DNA of 64,000 bases from Acidobacteriota bacterium (GCA_030697165.1 JAUYQQ010000009.1:186001-250000), one strand, 5' to 3'; counted from the first letter of the stretch, positions 17,349 through 30,933 are shown. A program made the numbers and translations. Notes: a model not told the origin generated them from the letters alone.

Positions 17349-17708
17349 ATGCCCAGCCCGTTCAAGACCCTGTCCACCTCCGACCAGCTCGACCGGGCGC
17401 TCGACGAATCGTCGCGGCGTCCGGCCGTCATCTTCAAGCACAGCCCGACCTGCGGCATCAGCGCGCAGGCGTTCGAGTCCATTTCCGAGTGGTTGACGGG
17501 TGAGGTCCCGGATGCCGACTTCTATGTCGTGCCGGTGCAGGCCAGCCGCGCGCTGTCGACCCATCTGGCGCAGAAGTTCGGGATTCGTCACGAATCGCCG
17601 CAAGTGATGGTGATCGACCGCGGCGACGTCGTGTGGCACGGCTCGCACTATCGCGCGACGGCAGCCTCGATTGCCGCCGCGCTCGACAAGCTCGTCGCTG
17701 CTACTTAG
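17349..17708 (+). CDS. YtxJ-type bacillithiol system redox-active protein (monothiol bacilliredoxin)
   Basis: 119 residues with a thioredoxin-like fold. The active site VIFKHSPTCGISAQAF carries a single Cys, the TCPIS-like motif of YtxJ/DUF2847. HESPQVMVIDRGDVVWHGSH is the cis-Pro strand. Such proteins de-bacillithiolate protein thiols, so the presence of the gene suggests, but does not prove, that the organism makes bacillithiol. It ends 8 bp inside the stop region of the convergent M16 gene. Confidence 0.85.
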   Translation: MPSPFKTLSTSDQLDRALDESSRRPAVIFKHSPTCGISAQAFESISEWLTGEVPDADFYVVPVQASRALSTHLAQKFGIRHESPQVMVIDRGDVVWHGSHYRATAASIAAALDKLVAAT

Positions 17709-19137
17709 GTTCGGGGATCGGCTTCCCGCCGAGATCGACGAACGTGATGTTGGTGAACGCCCCCAACTGATCCTTCACTTTCGGGTAGTCGCCCACGATC
17801 ACCACCACCGAGTCCTCGGATCCCAACAACATCTCGGCGCCGGTCTTGATCGCTTCGGCCGACGGTTGTGAAATCTGCCGCTGGAACGTCTCGGGATAGT
17901 CCTTGGGCAGGCCAAACGTGTTGACGGTGTTGACCGTGCCGGCCAGTCCCGCCTGCGTGGCGTTCTGGATCAGGAACAGGCCGCGCGCGTACTGCTTGGC
18001 GTTGGCCAGTTCCGCCGCTTCCGGACCACCGGCGCGCAGCTTGTCGATCTCCGCGTAGATCTCCTTCAGCGTCGCGCCGGTCACCTCGTTGCGGACATCG
18101 GCGGCCGCGCGATAGAAGCCGCCCTCGGCCATGGCCTGGAACTGCGACTGCGGCGAGTAGGTGTAGCCCTTTTCCTCGCGGATGTTCCGCACCAGCCGCG
18201 AGTCGAACGCCGCGCCGAAAATCTGGTTGGCCAACTGCAGCGTGTACCACCGCGCATCGTCACGGCGCGTGGTGAAGTTGCCAACCGAGATCGACGACTG
18301 CACGCTGTTGGGCCGCTGGACGAAGATCAGCCGGCGGCCTGTGACCGTGGGCATGGCCGGCGCTTTCGCCTCGGGCACGGCGGCACGCGCCCAGCTGCCA
18401 AACGCCTGCTCGGCGGCGGCGAACACGGCCTCGGGTGCGACATCGCCAACCACCACCAGGAAGGCATTGTTCGGCCGGTAGTAGGCCGAGTGATACGCGG
18501 CAATCGCCGCGCGATCGATCGCCGGCAGGGTGTCCGGCGTTGGACCGGTACGCGCGTAGGGATGGTCGCCAAACAGCGACTGCCGAAACACCTTGTTCGA
18601 CACGAACTGCGGCGAGGCCATCTGCGCCTGGAGCTGCTGCGCGGTGTTGGCCTTGAGCAAATCGACTTCGGATTGCGGGAATGCCGGGTTGCGCACCACG
18701 TCGGACAAGAGCGCCATCATCCGCGGCATCGACTCCGTCAGGCCGCGCATCTGGAAGGTCGTCGAATCCTGGCCGGCAAAGCCCGACAGCGTGGCGCCCA
18801 TGCCAAACACTTCGCGTTTGATCTGTTCGCTGGTGCGCGTGGCGGTCCCCTCCTGGGCGGTGTCGGCGACAAACTGCGCCAGTCCGCCCTGGCCCGCCGG
18901 ATCGAGGGCCAGGCCCGCCTTCACGGTGAGCATGGCCGAAATCTTCGGCACGGTGGCGTAGCGAACGGCAATGACCTGCAGGCCGTTGGCCAGCGTTCGC
19001 TCGACGCGCGGGGGCGGCGCGAACGGCTTCTCGGGTCCGACTTCGGGCTTGGGCAGCGCTTGCGCCCAGGCCGAACCGGGGAGCATGACCGCGGTCGCGG
19101 TTGCGACAAGAGCCAGACGCAGCATGCGGCGAATCAT
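17701..19137 (-). CDS. M16 family peptidase, non-catalytic partner subunit
   Basis: 478 residues with a signal peptide (MLRLALVATATAVMLPGSAWA). Two M16 halves are recognisable (TLANGLQVIAVRYATVPKIS; YRPNNAFLVVVGDVAPEAV; FQRPNSVQSSISVGN-type strands). The zinc motif HxxEH is absent: the aligned position reads GLAQFVADTAQEGT. M16 proteases often work as heterodimers of one zinc subunit and one inactive subunit, and the upstream gene supplies the HxxEH. The ATG overlaps its stop as ATGA, so the two are translationally coupled and probably form one periplasmic complex. Confidence 0.88.
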   Translation of the reverse strand: MIRRMLRLALVATATAVMLPGSAWAQALPKPEVGPEKPFAPPPRVERTLANGLQVIAVRYATVPKISAMLTVKAGLALDPAGQGGLAQFVADTAQEGTATRTSEQIKREVFGMGATLSGFAGQDSTTFQMRGLTESMPRMMALLSDVVRNPAFPQSEVDLLKANTAQQLQAQMASPQFVSNKVFRQSLFGDHPYARTGPTPDTLPAIDRAAIAAYHSAYYRPNNAFLVVVGDVAPEAVFAAAEQAFGSWARAAVPEAKAPAMPTVTGRRLIFVQRPNSVQSSISVGNFTTRRDDARWYTLQLANQIFGAAFDSRLVRNIREEKGYTYSPQSQFQAMAEGGFYRAAADVRNEVTGATLKEIYAEIDKLRAGGPEAAELANAKQYARGLFLIQNATQAGLAGTVNTVNTFGLPKDYPETFQRQISQPSAEAIKTGAEMLLGSEDSVVVIVGDYPKVKDQLGAFTNITFVDLGGKPIPEPK

Positions 19138-20522
19138 CGGACACCTCCCTGCGCCGCTGCCGGTTTCGTGGCAGGACGGCTGTCGATCGACGTGCGGTTG
19201 GTAGGCACAAGCCATCGGCCCGCGGCCGCCTTGACATCGTCGACGGTGACCTTCTCCAGTTCGCCGAGAATGGTGTTGATGCGGCCCGGGTCGTCATCGA
19301 ACAGGGCGAAGGCGGCCAGCAGGTTGGCGCGGCCGAATCGCGGCATGCCGCCGCTTTCCAGTTCGTCGAGGAATCCCGAGCGAATCGTGGTCTTGGCCTG
19401 TTCCAACTCAACGGGACTCACGCCATTCTCTCGAACTTCGGCGAGCACATTTTCAATGGCGGCCAGCACCTGGTCGGCGGTCTTGTCGTTCAGGTAATCA
19501 ACCCGCACCGTGTAGAGCATGGGCCCCTTCATGTCGAAGTTGCTGCCCAGGAAGTTGAACCCGCCCTGCGACGACACGGCCAGCCGCTCGTCGCGCACCA
19601 GCTTGCGATACATCCGCGCGCTATCGTCGCTGTTCAGCAGCGGATCGAGCACGCTCAGCGCGAAGAAGTCCTTGGTCATCCGCGCCGGCAGGTGCCACGC
19701 CGCGGCCAGCGCCGGCGTGCGCGCCAGCTGGTCTTCGCGCGTGAACTGTTTCGTCGCGGTCTGCGGCGGCTCGGAGATGTCGGCCGGCGGCGGCAGGGGC
19801 TGGCGTGGAATCGACCCGAAGTGCTTCTCGGCGAGGCGCCGGACTTCGGCCGCCGTGGTGTCGCCGACCACCACCAGCACGGCGTTGTTCGGCGCGTAGT
19901 AGGTCTTGAAGAAGCTGCGCACGTCCTCGAGCGTCGCCGCCTCCAGCTCCTTGAGGTCGCCGTAAAAGTTATGGGCGTTGTGCCAGTTGGTGTTGGCGCG
20001 CTCCCAGATGTCGAGCCACTCGAACCCGCCGTGCGGCTGGTTGAGCACGTTCACCCGCACCTCTTCGCTGACCACGTTCTGCTGGTTCTTGAGGTTCTCG
20101 GCACTGACATCGAGCGACCGCATGCGGTCGGCCTCGAGCCAGATCGCCCGTTCCAACGCGTTGGCGGGCAGCGACTGGTAGTAATTGGTGTAGTCGAAAC
20201 GGGTCGAGCCGTTGACGATGCCGCCGGCCTCCTGCAAGAGGGAGACGTGCTCCATCTTCTTCACCTGGGCCGAGCCCTGGAACATCATGTGTTCGAAGAG
20301 ATGGGCAAAGCCGGTACGGCCCTTGGGCTCGACCCGGAAGCCGATGTTGTACATCACCTCGACCAGCACCACCGGGGCGGCGTGGTCTTCGCTGACCACG
20401 ACCTTCAGGCCGTTGGGCAGGGTGAAATAATCGACGGGGACTTTGAAGCCCTGTGCCGCCGCCGGCAGGGCGACCGACACCAGGAGGAATGCGGAGAGAA
20501 GCTCAGCCAATCGTTTCGGCAT
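19134..20522 (-). CDS. M16 family zinc peptidase, catalytic subunit
   Basis: 462 residues with a signal peptide (LSAFLLVSVALPAAAQG). The inverted zinc motif HLFEHMMF, with the downstream acidic stretch NVVSEEVRVNV, identifies the active M16 subunit (pitrilysin/MPP-like clamshell peptidase for short peptides). YYAPNNAVLVVVGDTTAAEV marks the second domain. The ATG at 20522 is preceded by AAGGTG; a GTG at 20540 is an alternative. It is the first gene of the two-gene operon; the partner overlaps its stop codon. Confidence 0.92.
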   Translation of the reverse strand: MPKRLAELLSAFLLVSVALPAAAQGFKVPVDYFTLPNGLKVVVSEDHAAPVVLVEVMYNIGFRVEPKGRTGFAHLFEHMMFQGSAQVKKMEHVSLLQEAGGIVNGSTRFDYTNYYQSLPANALERAIWLEADRMRSLDVSAENLKNQQNVVSEEVRVNVLNQPHGGFEWLDIWERANTNWHNAHNFYGDLKELEAATLEDVRSFFKTYYAPNNAVLVVVGDTTAAEVRRLAEKHFGSIPRQPLPPPADISEPPQTATKQFTREDQLARTPALAAAWHLPARMTKDFFALSVLDPLLNSDDSARMYRKLVRDERLAVSSQGGFNFLGSNFDMKGPMLYTVRVDYLNDKTADQVLAAIENVLAEVRENGVSPVELEQAKTTIRSGFLDELESGGMPRFGRANLLAAFALFDDDPGRINTILGELEKVTVDDVKAAAGRWLVPTNRTSIDSRPATKPAAAQGGVR

Positions 20523-20583
20523 AGGTTTCACCTTGGTCACCCAAGGATAGACGAACGACGAGGCCGAACGGTTGCGTGAGGGC

Positions 20584-22080
20584 TTAGGCGGCCTTGCCCT
20601 GCACGATTCCGACGCCGGAGTCGCCGCCGTACTGCTGCAGCAGCGACAGCATGCCGGTGTAGAGGAAGCCGACCTGGAACAGCATCAGGAACGGCACGGT
20701 GCCGTAGATGCCGTTGGCGAGCGCGTAGAAAAGAGTGCCGGTAAAGTAGAGCCCCAGCGCCAGCTCGATCATCGGCTGCACCGCCACCGACTGGCGGTAC
20801 TTCTTCTGGCTCCACTCGTCGCCGTTGGCTTCGACCGCGTATTTGGGTGTGCGGACGAACTCGCTCGGCTTGTGGAACAGGGCTTCGAACACCGCCTTGG
20901 TGTTGTTCACCGCCAGGCCGATGCCGATCGACATCAGGATCGGCAGGTACTTCAGCCGCTCGGTCCAGGTCTGCGGATACAACTCGCGCTGGCAGACCAT
21001 GTAGAAGTTGGCGACCGACGCGGTCGCCGCGAAGAACAGCGGGATGTCGATCAACAACATCTCGTACCAGCCCATGTTGTAGCGAATCACCATGGACGGC
21101 CCCATCAGCACCGACAACACCACCATCAACGGGTAGTTGAAGTTGGCCGACAGGTGGAAGAACGCCTCGGCCTTCACCTTGAACGGCTGATCCGACTGCA
21201 GGATGCGCGGCATCAGCTTCAGGAACGTCTGGATCGATCCCTTGGCCCAGCGATGCTGCTGCGACTTGAACGCGTTCATCTCGACCGGCAACTCGGCGGG
21301 CGCGACGTGATCCTGCACAAACACGAACTGCCAGCCCTTGAGCTGCGTGCGGTAGCTCAGGTCGAGGTCTTCGGTCAGCGTGTCGTGCTGCCAACCGCCA
21401 CCGTCGGCGATGGCGACCTTGCGCCAGATGCCCGCGGTGCCGTTGAAATTGAAGAAGCAGCCGCCGCGATTGCGGCTGCCGTGTTCCAGCACGAAGTGCG
21501 CGTCGAGCAGCACCGCCTGGATCTTCGTCAGCAGCGAGTAGTCTTCGTTGATGTGGCCCCAGCGCGCCTGGACGAGCGCGACCTTGGGATCGGTGAAGTA
21601 GTGCACCGAGCGCATCAGGAAGTCGGGCTTGGGGATGAAGTCGGCGTCGAAAATCGCGACGTACTCGCCGCGGCACACCTTCAGGCCCTCATCGAGCGCG
21701 CCGGCTTTGTAGCCGGTGCGGTCGTCGCGATGAAGGTACTTGATGTCGATGCCCTGCAGCGCGTGGCGGCGCACGGCGAGTTGGGTGATCTGCCGGGTCT
21801 CGTCGGTCGAGTCGTCCAGGACCTGGATTTCCAGCTTCTCGCGCGGGTACTCGATCTTGCAGATCGCATCGATCAGGCGATCGACGACGTACATCTCGTT
21901 GTAGAGCGGCAGCTGAATCGTCACGACCGGCAGGTCGTCGAACGAACCCTTGGGCACGGGCTGTTCGTGTTTATGCTTCATGTAGAGGTACACCAGGTAA
22001 TACCGGTGCCACCCGTACACGGCCAGGATCAGCAGAACGAAGAAATATGAAGCGAGTATGAGCGTTTCGACTGCGGTCAT
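20584..22080 (-). CDS. Family 2 processive glycosyltransferase (cellulose-synthase-like)
   Basis: 498 residues. One N-terminal membrane segment (8-25) is followed by a GT-A domain with LPLYNEMYVVDRLIDAI, the DDSTDET and DADF motifs (nucleotide-sugar and metal binding), EDLDLSYR (catalytic base) and QQHRWAKGS (QxxRW processivity motif). Four or five membrane segments follow. It polymerises or extends a beta-linked glycan from an activated sugar at the cytoplasmic membrane. The polymer is unknown; the family includes CelA, mannan and glucomannan synthases. No PilZ domain or BcsB partner is seen. It is divergent from larB. Confidence 0.9.
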   Translation of the reverse strand: MTAVETLILASYFFVLLILAVYGWHRYYLVYLYMKHKHEQPVPKGSFDDLPVVTIQLPLYNEMYVVDRLIDAICKIEYPREKLEIQVLDDSTDETRQITQLAVRRHALQGIDIKYLHRDDRTGYKAGALDEGLKVCRGEYVAIFDADFIPKPDFLMRSVHYFTDPKVALVQARWGHINEDYSLLTKIQAVLLDAHFVLEHGSRNRGGCFFNFNGTAGIWRKVAIADGGGWQHDTLTEDLDLSYRTQLKGWQFVFVQDHVAPAELPVEMNAFKSQQHRWAKGSIQTFLKLMPRILQSDQPFKVKAEAFFHLSANFNYPLMVVLSVLMGPSMVIRYNMGWYEMLLIDIPLFFAATASVANFYMVCQRELYPQTWTERLKYLPILMSIGIGLAVNNTKAVFEALFHKPSEFVRTPKYAVEANGDEWSQKKYRQSVAVQPMIELALGLYFTGTLFYALANGIYGTVPFLMLFQVGFLYTGMLSLLQQYGGDSGVGIVQGKAA

Positions 22081-22170
22081 CTATTATTGAGGCTTCTGCC
22101 CCGTAATCCAGTCAATCATTATACTGGAATCGAGTGCCAGTAAAGTCAACAAAACACGGACGATAGCGTC
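22081..22170. promoter_or_regulatory. Divergent promoter region with inverted repeat (glycosyltransferase / larB)
   Basis: A 90-bp, locally AT-rich spacer. TCCAGT (22107-22112) and ACTGGA (22123-22128) form a 6-bp dyad with a 10-base spacer. Overlapping it are a minus-strand TATAAT (22118-22123) and a plus-strand TATACT (22120-22125). No good -35 at 17 bp was found for either, so an activator site is possible. This is sequence reading only. Confidence 0.45.
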
Positions 22171-22926
22171 ATGACACCGGCTGAACTACGCATCATTCTG
22201 GAACAGGTTCGCGAAGGTCGAACCGACACGGCTCAGGCCTACGACCAACTGCTGACCGCGTTTCGGGACCAACCCTTTGAGGACCTTGGGTTTGCAAAGG
22301 TTGACCATCACCGGTCAATTCGGCAGGGCTTTGCCGAAGTCATCCTCGGGCTGGGCAAGACGCCGTCTCAAATCGCGACAATTGCGGCTGAGATAGTCGG
22401 TCGTGGACACCCCCTGCTGGTGACCCGGGCTGACCGGGCGGCCTGGCAGGCCGTCCATGAGCTCGTGCCCGAGGCGGAGTATCACGAGGTGGCGCAGGCG
22501 ATCAGCCTGAAGCGGGACGTGCCCCGCGGCGTGGGGACCATCGTCCTGTGCTCGGCCGGGACTTCCGACATCCCGGTCGCAGAAGAGGCGGCGGTGACGG
22601 CCGAGCTGATGGGCAACACGGTGGACCGGATGTACGACGTCGGCATTGCCGGCATCCATCGCATCATGAAACAACGCGCCCGGCTCGAAGCCGCCCGGGT
22701 GATCATCGTCGTCGCCGGCATGGAAGGCGCGCTGCCGAGCGTCGTCGCCGGCATGGTCAGCGTGCCGGTGATCGCGGTGCCGACGAGCATCGGCTACGGC
22801 GCCAGCTTCGGCGGCGTGGCGGCGCTGCTCGGCATGCTGAACTCGTGCGCGAATGGCGTGTCGGTGGTCAACATCGACAACGGATACGGGGCGGGATGTA
22901 TTGCGTCAATGATCAACCACCTCTAA
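22171..22926 (+). CDS. larB: Nickel-pincer cofactor biosynthesis protein LarB
   Basis: 251 residues. LarB carboxylates and hydrolyses nicotinic acid adenine dinucleotide in the first step of the nickel-pincer nucleotide used by lactate racemase. The C-terminal PurE/AIR-carboxylase-like domain is clear: [52 protein letters not shown] and [19 protein letters not shown]. The N-terminal [21 protein letters not shown] also matches LarB. larC, larE and larA are not in the window, so the rest of the pathway must be elsewhere or absent. Confidence 0.93.
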   Translation: MTPAELRIILEQVREGRTDTAQAYDQLLTAFRDQPFEDLGFAKVDHHRSIRQGFAEVILGLGKTPSQIATIAAEIVGRGHPLLVTRADRAAWQAVHELVPEAEYHEVAQAISLKRDVPRGVGTIVLCSAGTSDIPVAEEAAVTAELMGNTVDRMYDVGIAGIHRIMKQRARLEAARVIIVVAGMEGALPSVVAGMVSVPVIAVPTSIGYGASFGGVAALLGMLNSCANGVSVVNIDNGYGAGCIASMINHL

Positions 22927-22935
22927 CAGGAGTTT

Positions 22936-22979
22936 AGGAGTTCAGAAGAAAACAATCTCTCTTGTTCTCTTGAACTCCT
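22936..22979. repeat. Inverted repeat between larB and mutS2 (possible terminator)
   Basis: AGGAGTTCA (22936-22944) pairs with TGAACTCCT (22971-22979), and the pairing continues imperfectly through the purine-rich and pyrimidine-rich inner segments to form a long hairpin. It begins 10 bp after the larB stop and ends 12 bp before the mutS2 start. It lacks a terminal T-run, and GGAGTT-type repeats may instead place it in a dispersed repeat family. Confidence 0.45.
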
Positions 22980-22991
22980 GTTGATTTTCCT

Positions 22992-25440
<2,449 letters not shown>

Positions 25441-25451
<11 letters not shown>

Positions 25452-26085
25452 CGGAGGCCGGGCCGGCCGCGAGCTCCAGCGGCGCGGTGCGTGGCGTCAA
25501 CATCAGCGACGATCCCACGCCGCCGAGCAGGCCGGCAATGAAGGCCGCGGTGGTCCCCACCTGCTGGTAGAACTGGGGCAGCAAGAGCACGGGGACCGAG
25601 AGTTCTTCCGCCGCCTTGAGTCCAGCGATGGCGCACACCATGGTGGCCGAGCCAAACCCGATCACTCGCGCAACCCGATGGTCGCCGCCGGCGCAGACCA
25701 TGCGACCCACGATCAGTCCGGCCAGTAGCGACAGCAGCGGCGCTGCCAGTGGCCAGTGCGCCAACCAGGCGGGCACGCGCGACAGAACGTGCATGCCTTG
25801 GACTCGCAGCAGCCAGTCGGTCACGTTGACGACGAACACCACGTAGAAGCCCAGCATGAAGAGCATGATCAGGCCGAGCATGGCCGGCTCGAGGCCCGCC
25901 AGGCCATGGGCACGGACCGGGCGAACCAGCGCCGCGGCCGCAGCGCCGAACACCTGTTGCCAATACCACAGGCGCGATCGTCCGGCGGCGAACTCTTCCA
26001 GCAGATCACCGTGCAGCGGGGCGTTGGCGGGGTCGACCCACTCGAGCAGGGTCTGGGCGAGAACGGGTGGGCGGCGGGGCGTCAT
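25441..26085 (-). CDS. Membrane protein with permease-prefix-like N-terminus
   Basis: 214 residues. The N-terminus (PANAPLHGDLLEEFAAGRSR with LWYWQQVFGAA) resembles the short domain that precedes ADOP-type permeases and related membrane proteins in Acidobacteriota. It is followed by about five hydrophobic segments. No transport core domain is present, so it is a stand-alone membrane protein of unknown function. The start overlaps the stop of the upstream PadR gene as ATGA, which suggests that PadR controls it. Confidence 0.65.
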
Positions 26086-26414
26086 GCACGACCTCCTCGT
26101 AACTGCGGCAGGTTACTCCAAAGCGCGGTGAGGGCTTGCTGGGTGTCTTTGGCCTGGGCCAGGCCCTTGGGCGTGACGCGGAACAAGCGCTTGGCGCGGC
26201 CACCACGCTCCGGCGTCGGGTCACCGAGCGAGGAGCCAACGAGCCCGCGCGATTCCATGCGATCGAGCGCGGCGTAGATGGCGGCGAGTTGCACGGACCG
26301 TCCCGCGGTCTCCTCAATCTCGCGCGCGATTCGCACCCCGTAGGCCTCGCCCTCCACGCGGAGAATCGCCAGCAGGATCATCAACTCGAAGTCGGTCAAC
26401 AGGCGGCGCGCCAT
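26082..26414 (-). CDS. PadR family transcriptional regulator
   Basis: 110 residues. The winged-helix PadR domain reads LLTDFELMILLAILRVEGEA with YGVRIAREIEE and LAAIYAALDRMESRGLVGSS; FRVTPKGLAQ is the wing/helix end. It lacks the long C-terminal helical domain (PadR-s2 type). It is likely a local repressor of the membrane protein gene with which it shares an ATGA overlap. It is divergent from dnaG, 77 bp away. Confidence 0.9.
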   Translation of the reverse strand: MARRLLTDFELMILLAILRVEGEAYGVRIAREIEETAGRSVQLAAIYAALDRMESRGLVGSSLGDPTPERGGRAKRLFRVTPKGLAQAKDTQQALTALWSNLPQLRGGRA

Positions 26415-26491
26415 TTGTTTACATATTGTGAAGTAACTGTGCCGGTTAGGTCAAGTCCGGCCCCACAGACGCGATAAGCTGGTGGGTCACC

Positions 26492-28273
26492 GTGGCGTTG
26501 TTCCCCCAGGCGTTCATCGACGAAGTTCGTGCGGCGGCCGATATTGTCGCCGTCATCTCGGACTCTGTCTCGCTGCGCAAGGCCGGTGCGACGTACAAGG
26601 GCCTGTGCCCGTTCCACGGCGAGAAGACCCCGTCATTCACCGTCAACAAGGACAAGGGCTTCTTCCACTGCTTCGGCTGCGGTGTCGGGGGCGACGTCTT
26701 CAAGTTCATGGAGCTGCAGGACAAAGTCGGCTTCCAGGAAGCGGTGCGCAGCCTGGCCAGCCGGTTCGGCATCCCGATTCCCGAGCTTGAAGCCAGCGGC
26801 GAGCATCGCGAAACGGCCGCCGAACGCGAGGCCCTCGTCAAGATCCACGAGATCGCCGTCACGCATTTCCGCGAACAGCTCGACTCGCCCGCCGGCGCGC
26901 GCATCCGCGAATACCTCTTGAACGAACGCGGGCTCACCCAGCAGACGATCGAGAAGCTGCAACTCGGTTACGCGCCGCAGGGGCGCGATGCGCTGCGGCA
27001 GCGGCTGCTGAAGCAGGGCTTCTCACCGCTGCAGCTTGTCACGAGCGGACTGGTCTCGCGGCGAGACGATGGGAGCGAGGTGGATCGGTTTCGGAACCGG
27101 CTGATGGTGCCGATCGCGCGCGACACCGGGACCGTGGTGGCGTTTGGCGGACGGGCGCTCGAAAAAGACCAGCAGCCAAAGTACCTGAACTCGCCCGAGA
27201 CGCCGATCTACACCAAGAGCCGCACCCTGTACGGCCTGAACCTGACCAAGGCCGACCTGCGCAAGGTGCGTTACGCGATCATCGTCGAGGGCTACTTCGA
27301 CTTCGCGCAGGTCTACCAGGCGGGGGGCTTTCCCGTGGTGGCAACATGCGGCACGGCGCTCACGCCGCAGCAGGCGCAGATCCTGCATCGCTTCACGTCG
27401 AAGACCGTGCTTTGTTACGACCCCGACAGCGCCGGCCAGACCGCGGCGGAACGCAGTTCAGAGTTGCTGGTCGCCGAGGGGTTCGTCGTCAACGTCATGA
27501 CCCTGCCGGGTGGCGGCGACCCCGACACGTTCATCCAGAAGCAGGGGGCCGAGGGCTTTCGCGAGCAGCTCAAGCACTCGCGTCCCTACCTGGAGTTTCT
27601 GCTCGACCGGGCGGCCGCCGGCATCGACCTGACTCGCGACGACAACCGACGGGACTTTCTCAAGCGAATGCTCGGGGTGGCCGCCCGCATTCCCGATCCG
27701 GCGGTCCGCGACCAGTTTGCCGACCGCCTGGCCCACAAGGCGCGGGTGACGGAAGACGTGGTTCGAGCCGAGATCAGGAAGGCAGCCGCGAACCGCAAGA
27801 CGGAGCTACCGGCTGAGCGGGTGCCGAGCCTCCAGGGGAACGTGAGAAAGGCCGAGAAGGGCCTCATCTGGAGCCTGGTCCACGACCCGGCGACCACGCT
27901 TCAATGGCTGAACCAGCTCGAACCTGAAGACCTGAAAGGACTTAGCACGGCCAATATCCTCCGGACGGCGCAACAACTCACGGTGAGGCCCGAGGATGTG
28001 CCTGGTGCGCTTATGGAGCGTCTAAGTACTCAGGAGGCGGAGTTACTGGCCTCCGTGGCCGCCGAGCCCTCCCCACCCGCGGTGCTTCCGGATCTTTGTG
28101 TCGTGGCCCTGAAGTACGTCCGGCTCGAGCGAGAGCTGGCCGAGGTCCAAAGGGAGCTCAAACGCTTGCAAGATATGGGGGATAGCGGCCCTGCATCCAT
28201 GGTTCTGCTGGCCAAGAAGTCGCAAATGGTGCGCGCACTGGAAGCGATGAAGCCGCCAAAAGAGCTACAATAG
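26492..28273 (+). CDS. dnaG: DNA primase
   Basis: 593 residues from the GTG at 26492. The zinc-binding domain has [11 protein letters not shown] with [13 protein letters not shown] (CHCC ligands, about residues 39-63). The catalytic core contains [20 protein letters not shown]. The TOPRIM fold has [17 protein letters not shown] and [15 protein letters not shown] (metal-binding acidic residues). The C-terminal ~140 residues are the poorly conserved DnaB-interacting domain. It makes RNA primers for replication. rpoD follows within 32 bp, the standard macromolecular-synthesis pairing. Confidence 0.96.
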   Translation: MALFPQAFIDEVRAAADIVAVISDSVSLRKAGATYKGLCPFHGEKTPSFTVNKDKGFFHCFGCGVGGDVFKFMELQDKVGFQEAVRSLASRFGIPIPELEASGEHRETAAEREALVKIHEIAVTHFREQLDSPAGARIREYLLNERGLTQQTIEKLQLGYAPQGRDALRQRLLKQGFSPLQLVTSGLVSRRDDGSEVDRFRNRLMVPIARDTGTVVAFGGRALEKDQQPKYLNSPETPIYTKSRTLYGLNLTKADLRKVRYAIIVEGYFDFAQVYQAGGFPVVATCGTALTPQQAQILHRFTSKTVLCYDPDSAGQTAAERSSELLVAEGFVVNVMTLPGGGDPDTFIQKQGAEGFREQLKHSRPYLEFLLDRAAAGIDLTRDDNRRDFLKRMLGVAARIPDPAVRDQFADRLAHKARVTEDVVRAEIRKAAANRKTELPAERVPSLQGNVRKAEKGLIWSLVHDPATTLQWLNQLEPEDLKGLSTANILRTAQQLTVRPEDVPGALMERLSTQEAELLASVAAEPSPPAVLPDLCVVALKYVRLERELAEVQRELKRLQDMGDSGPASMVLLAKKSQMVRALEAMKPPKELQ

Positions 28274-28305
28274 AGGGCTCCGCACTCTTGAGGAAAAACA
28301 CGAAT

Positions 28306-30018
<1,713 letters not shown>

Positions 30019-30031
30019 GCCGGCGACGGCG

Positions 30032-30073
30032 GGCAGGCGCCTGCCTCGACGAAGCTGCGAAGCAGCGTAGTCG
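30032..30073. repeat. Palindromes between rpoD and tRNA
   Basis: GGCAGGCGCCTGCC (30032-30045) is a perfect 14-bp palindrome. It is immediately followed by a stem with CGAC/GTCG ends and an inner GCTGC-GAA-GCAGC hairpin (30047-30073), ending one base before the tRNA. No T-run is present. It may end rpoD transcription or assist tRNA 5' processing, or be a dispersed repeat. Confidence 0.5.
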
Positions 30074-30074
30074 G

Positions 30075-30148
<74 letters not shown>

Positions 30149-30150
30149 CT

Positions 30151-30189
30151 CTTCAGTTGAAAGTTGAGAAGTTGACAGTTGGTAGTTTG
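30151..30189. repeat. Degenerate AGTTGA tandem tract upstream of the zinc-ribbon gene
   Basis: Between the tRNA and the next ATG is a run of related units (AGTTGAA, AGTTGAG, AAGTTGAC, AGTTGG). It is compositionally unlike the GC-rich surroundings. It leaves the next gene without a strong Shine-Dalgarno site. Confidence 0.55.
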
Positions 30190-30933
30190 ATGCTCCCAGA
30201 CCTTGAACGGCTGATCCAACTGCAAGACATCGAAAGCAAAGCTGCGGTGGCCGCCAAGGCCATTGCGGAGGCCCCGGGCCGCATTGCCTCGCTCGACGCC
30301 CTCCTGAAGGCGGCCACCGCCGCGCTCGAATCCGCCAAGCATGCCCTTGCTGAGAACAAGACCCGTCGCGGACTGATCGACAAGGACCTGGCCGCCGCCC
30401 AGCAGCGGCAGGACAAGTACAAAGATCAGGTCATGGCGGTCAAGACCAACGAGCAGCTGCACGCGATGCAGCATCAAATCAAATCGGTCGCGGACGAAAT
30501 CGGTGTGCACGAGGAAAAGGTCCTCGTGAACATGATGGAGGCCGACGAGATCAACGCCGCGATCAAGGCCGCCGAAGCCGCCCTCAAGGCCGCGCAGAGC
30601 AAGGTCGGCACCGAACGCGGTGCCATCGAGGCCGACGTCACGGTCCAGCGAACCGTCGTCACCGAATGCGCCGCCGCCCGCACCGCCCTGGTTGCCAGCC
30701 TCAGCGACAAGGGCCTGGTCGACACCTTCGCCCGCATCGCCAAGGTGCGCGGCACCGCCGTCGCCCGCGCCGAAGGCGAACGCTGCACGGTGTGCCAGGT
30801 GCGGCTGCGGCCGGCCGTGTTCGTCAACGTGCTGAAGAACGATCAGATCGTGCAGTGCGACAGCTGCAACCGCATCCTCTACTTCATCGCACCTCAGGCA
30901 CCCAAGGCACCTGAGGCACCCCAGGCACCTTGA
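30190..30933 (+). CDS. Coiled-coil protein with C4-type zinc ribbon (CT398/DUF164-like)
   Basis: 247 residues. A long antiparallel coiled coil (about 5-190, Ala/Lys/Glu-rich, with YKDQVMAVKTNEQLHAMQHQ) is followed by a C4 zinc ribbon, CTVCQVRLRP and CDSCNRILYF. This architecture matches the Chlamydia CT398 / H. pylori HP0958 family, which binds sigma-54 or RNA in some species; the function here is unknown. The C-terminal tail APQAPKAPEAPQAP is encoded by a GGCACC-rich tandem repeat. The stop overlaps the RNase H start as TTGA. Confidence 0.82.
   Translation: MLPDLERLIQLQDIESKAAVAAKAIAEAPGRIASLDALLKAATAALESAKHALAENKTRRGLIDKDLAAAQQRQDKYKDQVMAVKTNEQLHAMQHQIKSVADEIGVHEEKVLVNMMEADEINAAIKAAEAALKAAQSKVGTERGAIEADVTVQRTVVTECAAARTALVASLSDKGLVDTFARIAKVRGTAVARAEGERCTVCQVRLRPAVFVNVLKNDQIVQCDSCNRILYFIAPQAPKAPEAPQAP

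Noticed and set aside
30151-30189. AGTTGA tract as a CRISPR-like or phage attachment site
   Set aside because: Units are too short and degenerate for CRISPR. Although it adjoins a tRNA, there is no integrase and no direct repeat of the tRNA 3' end.
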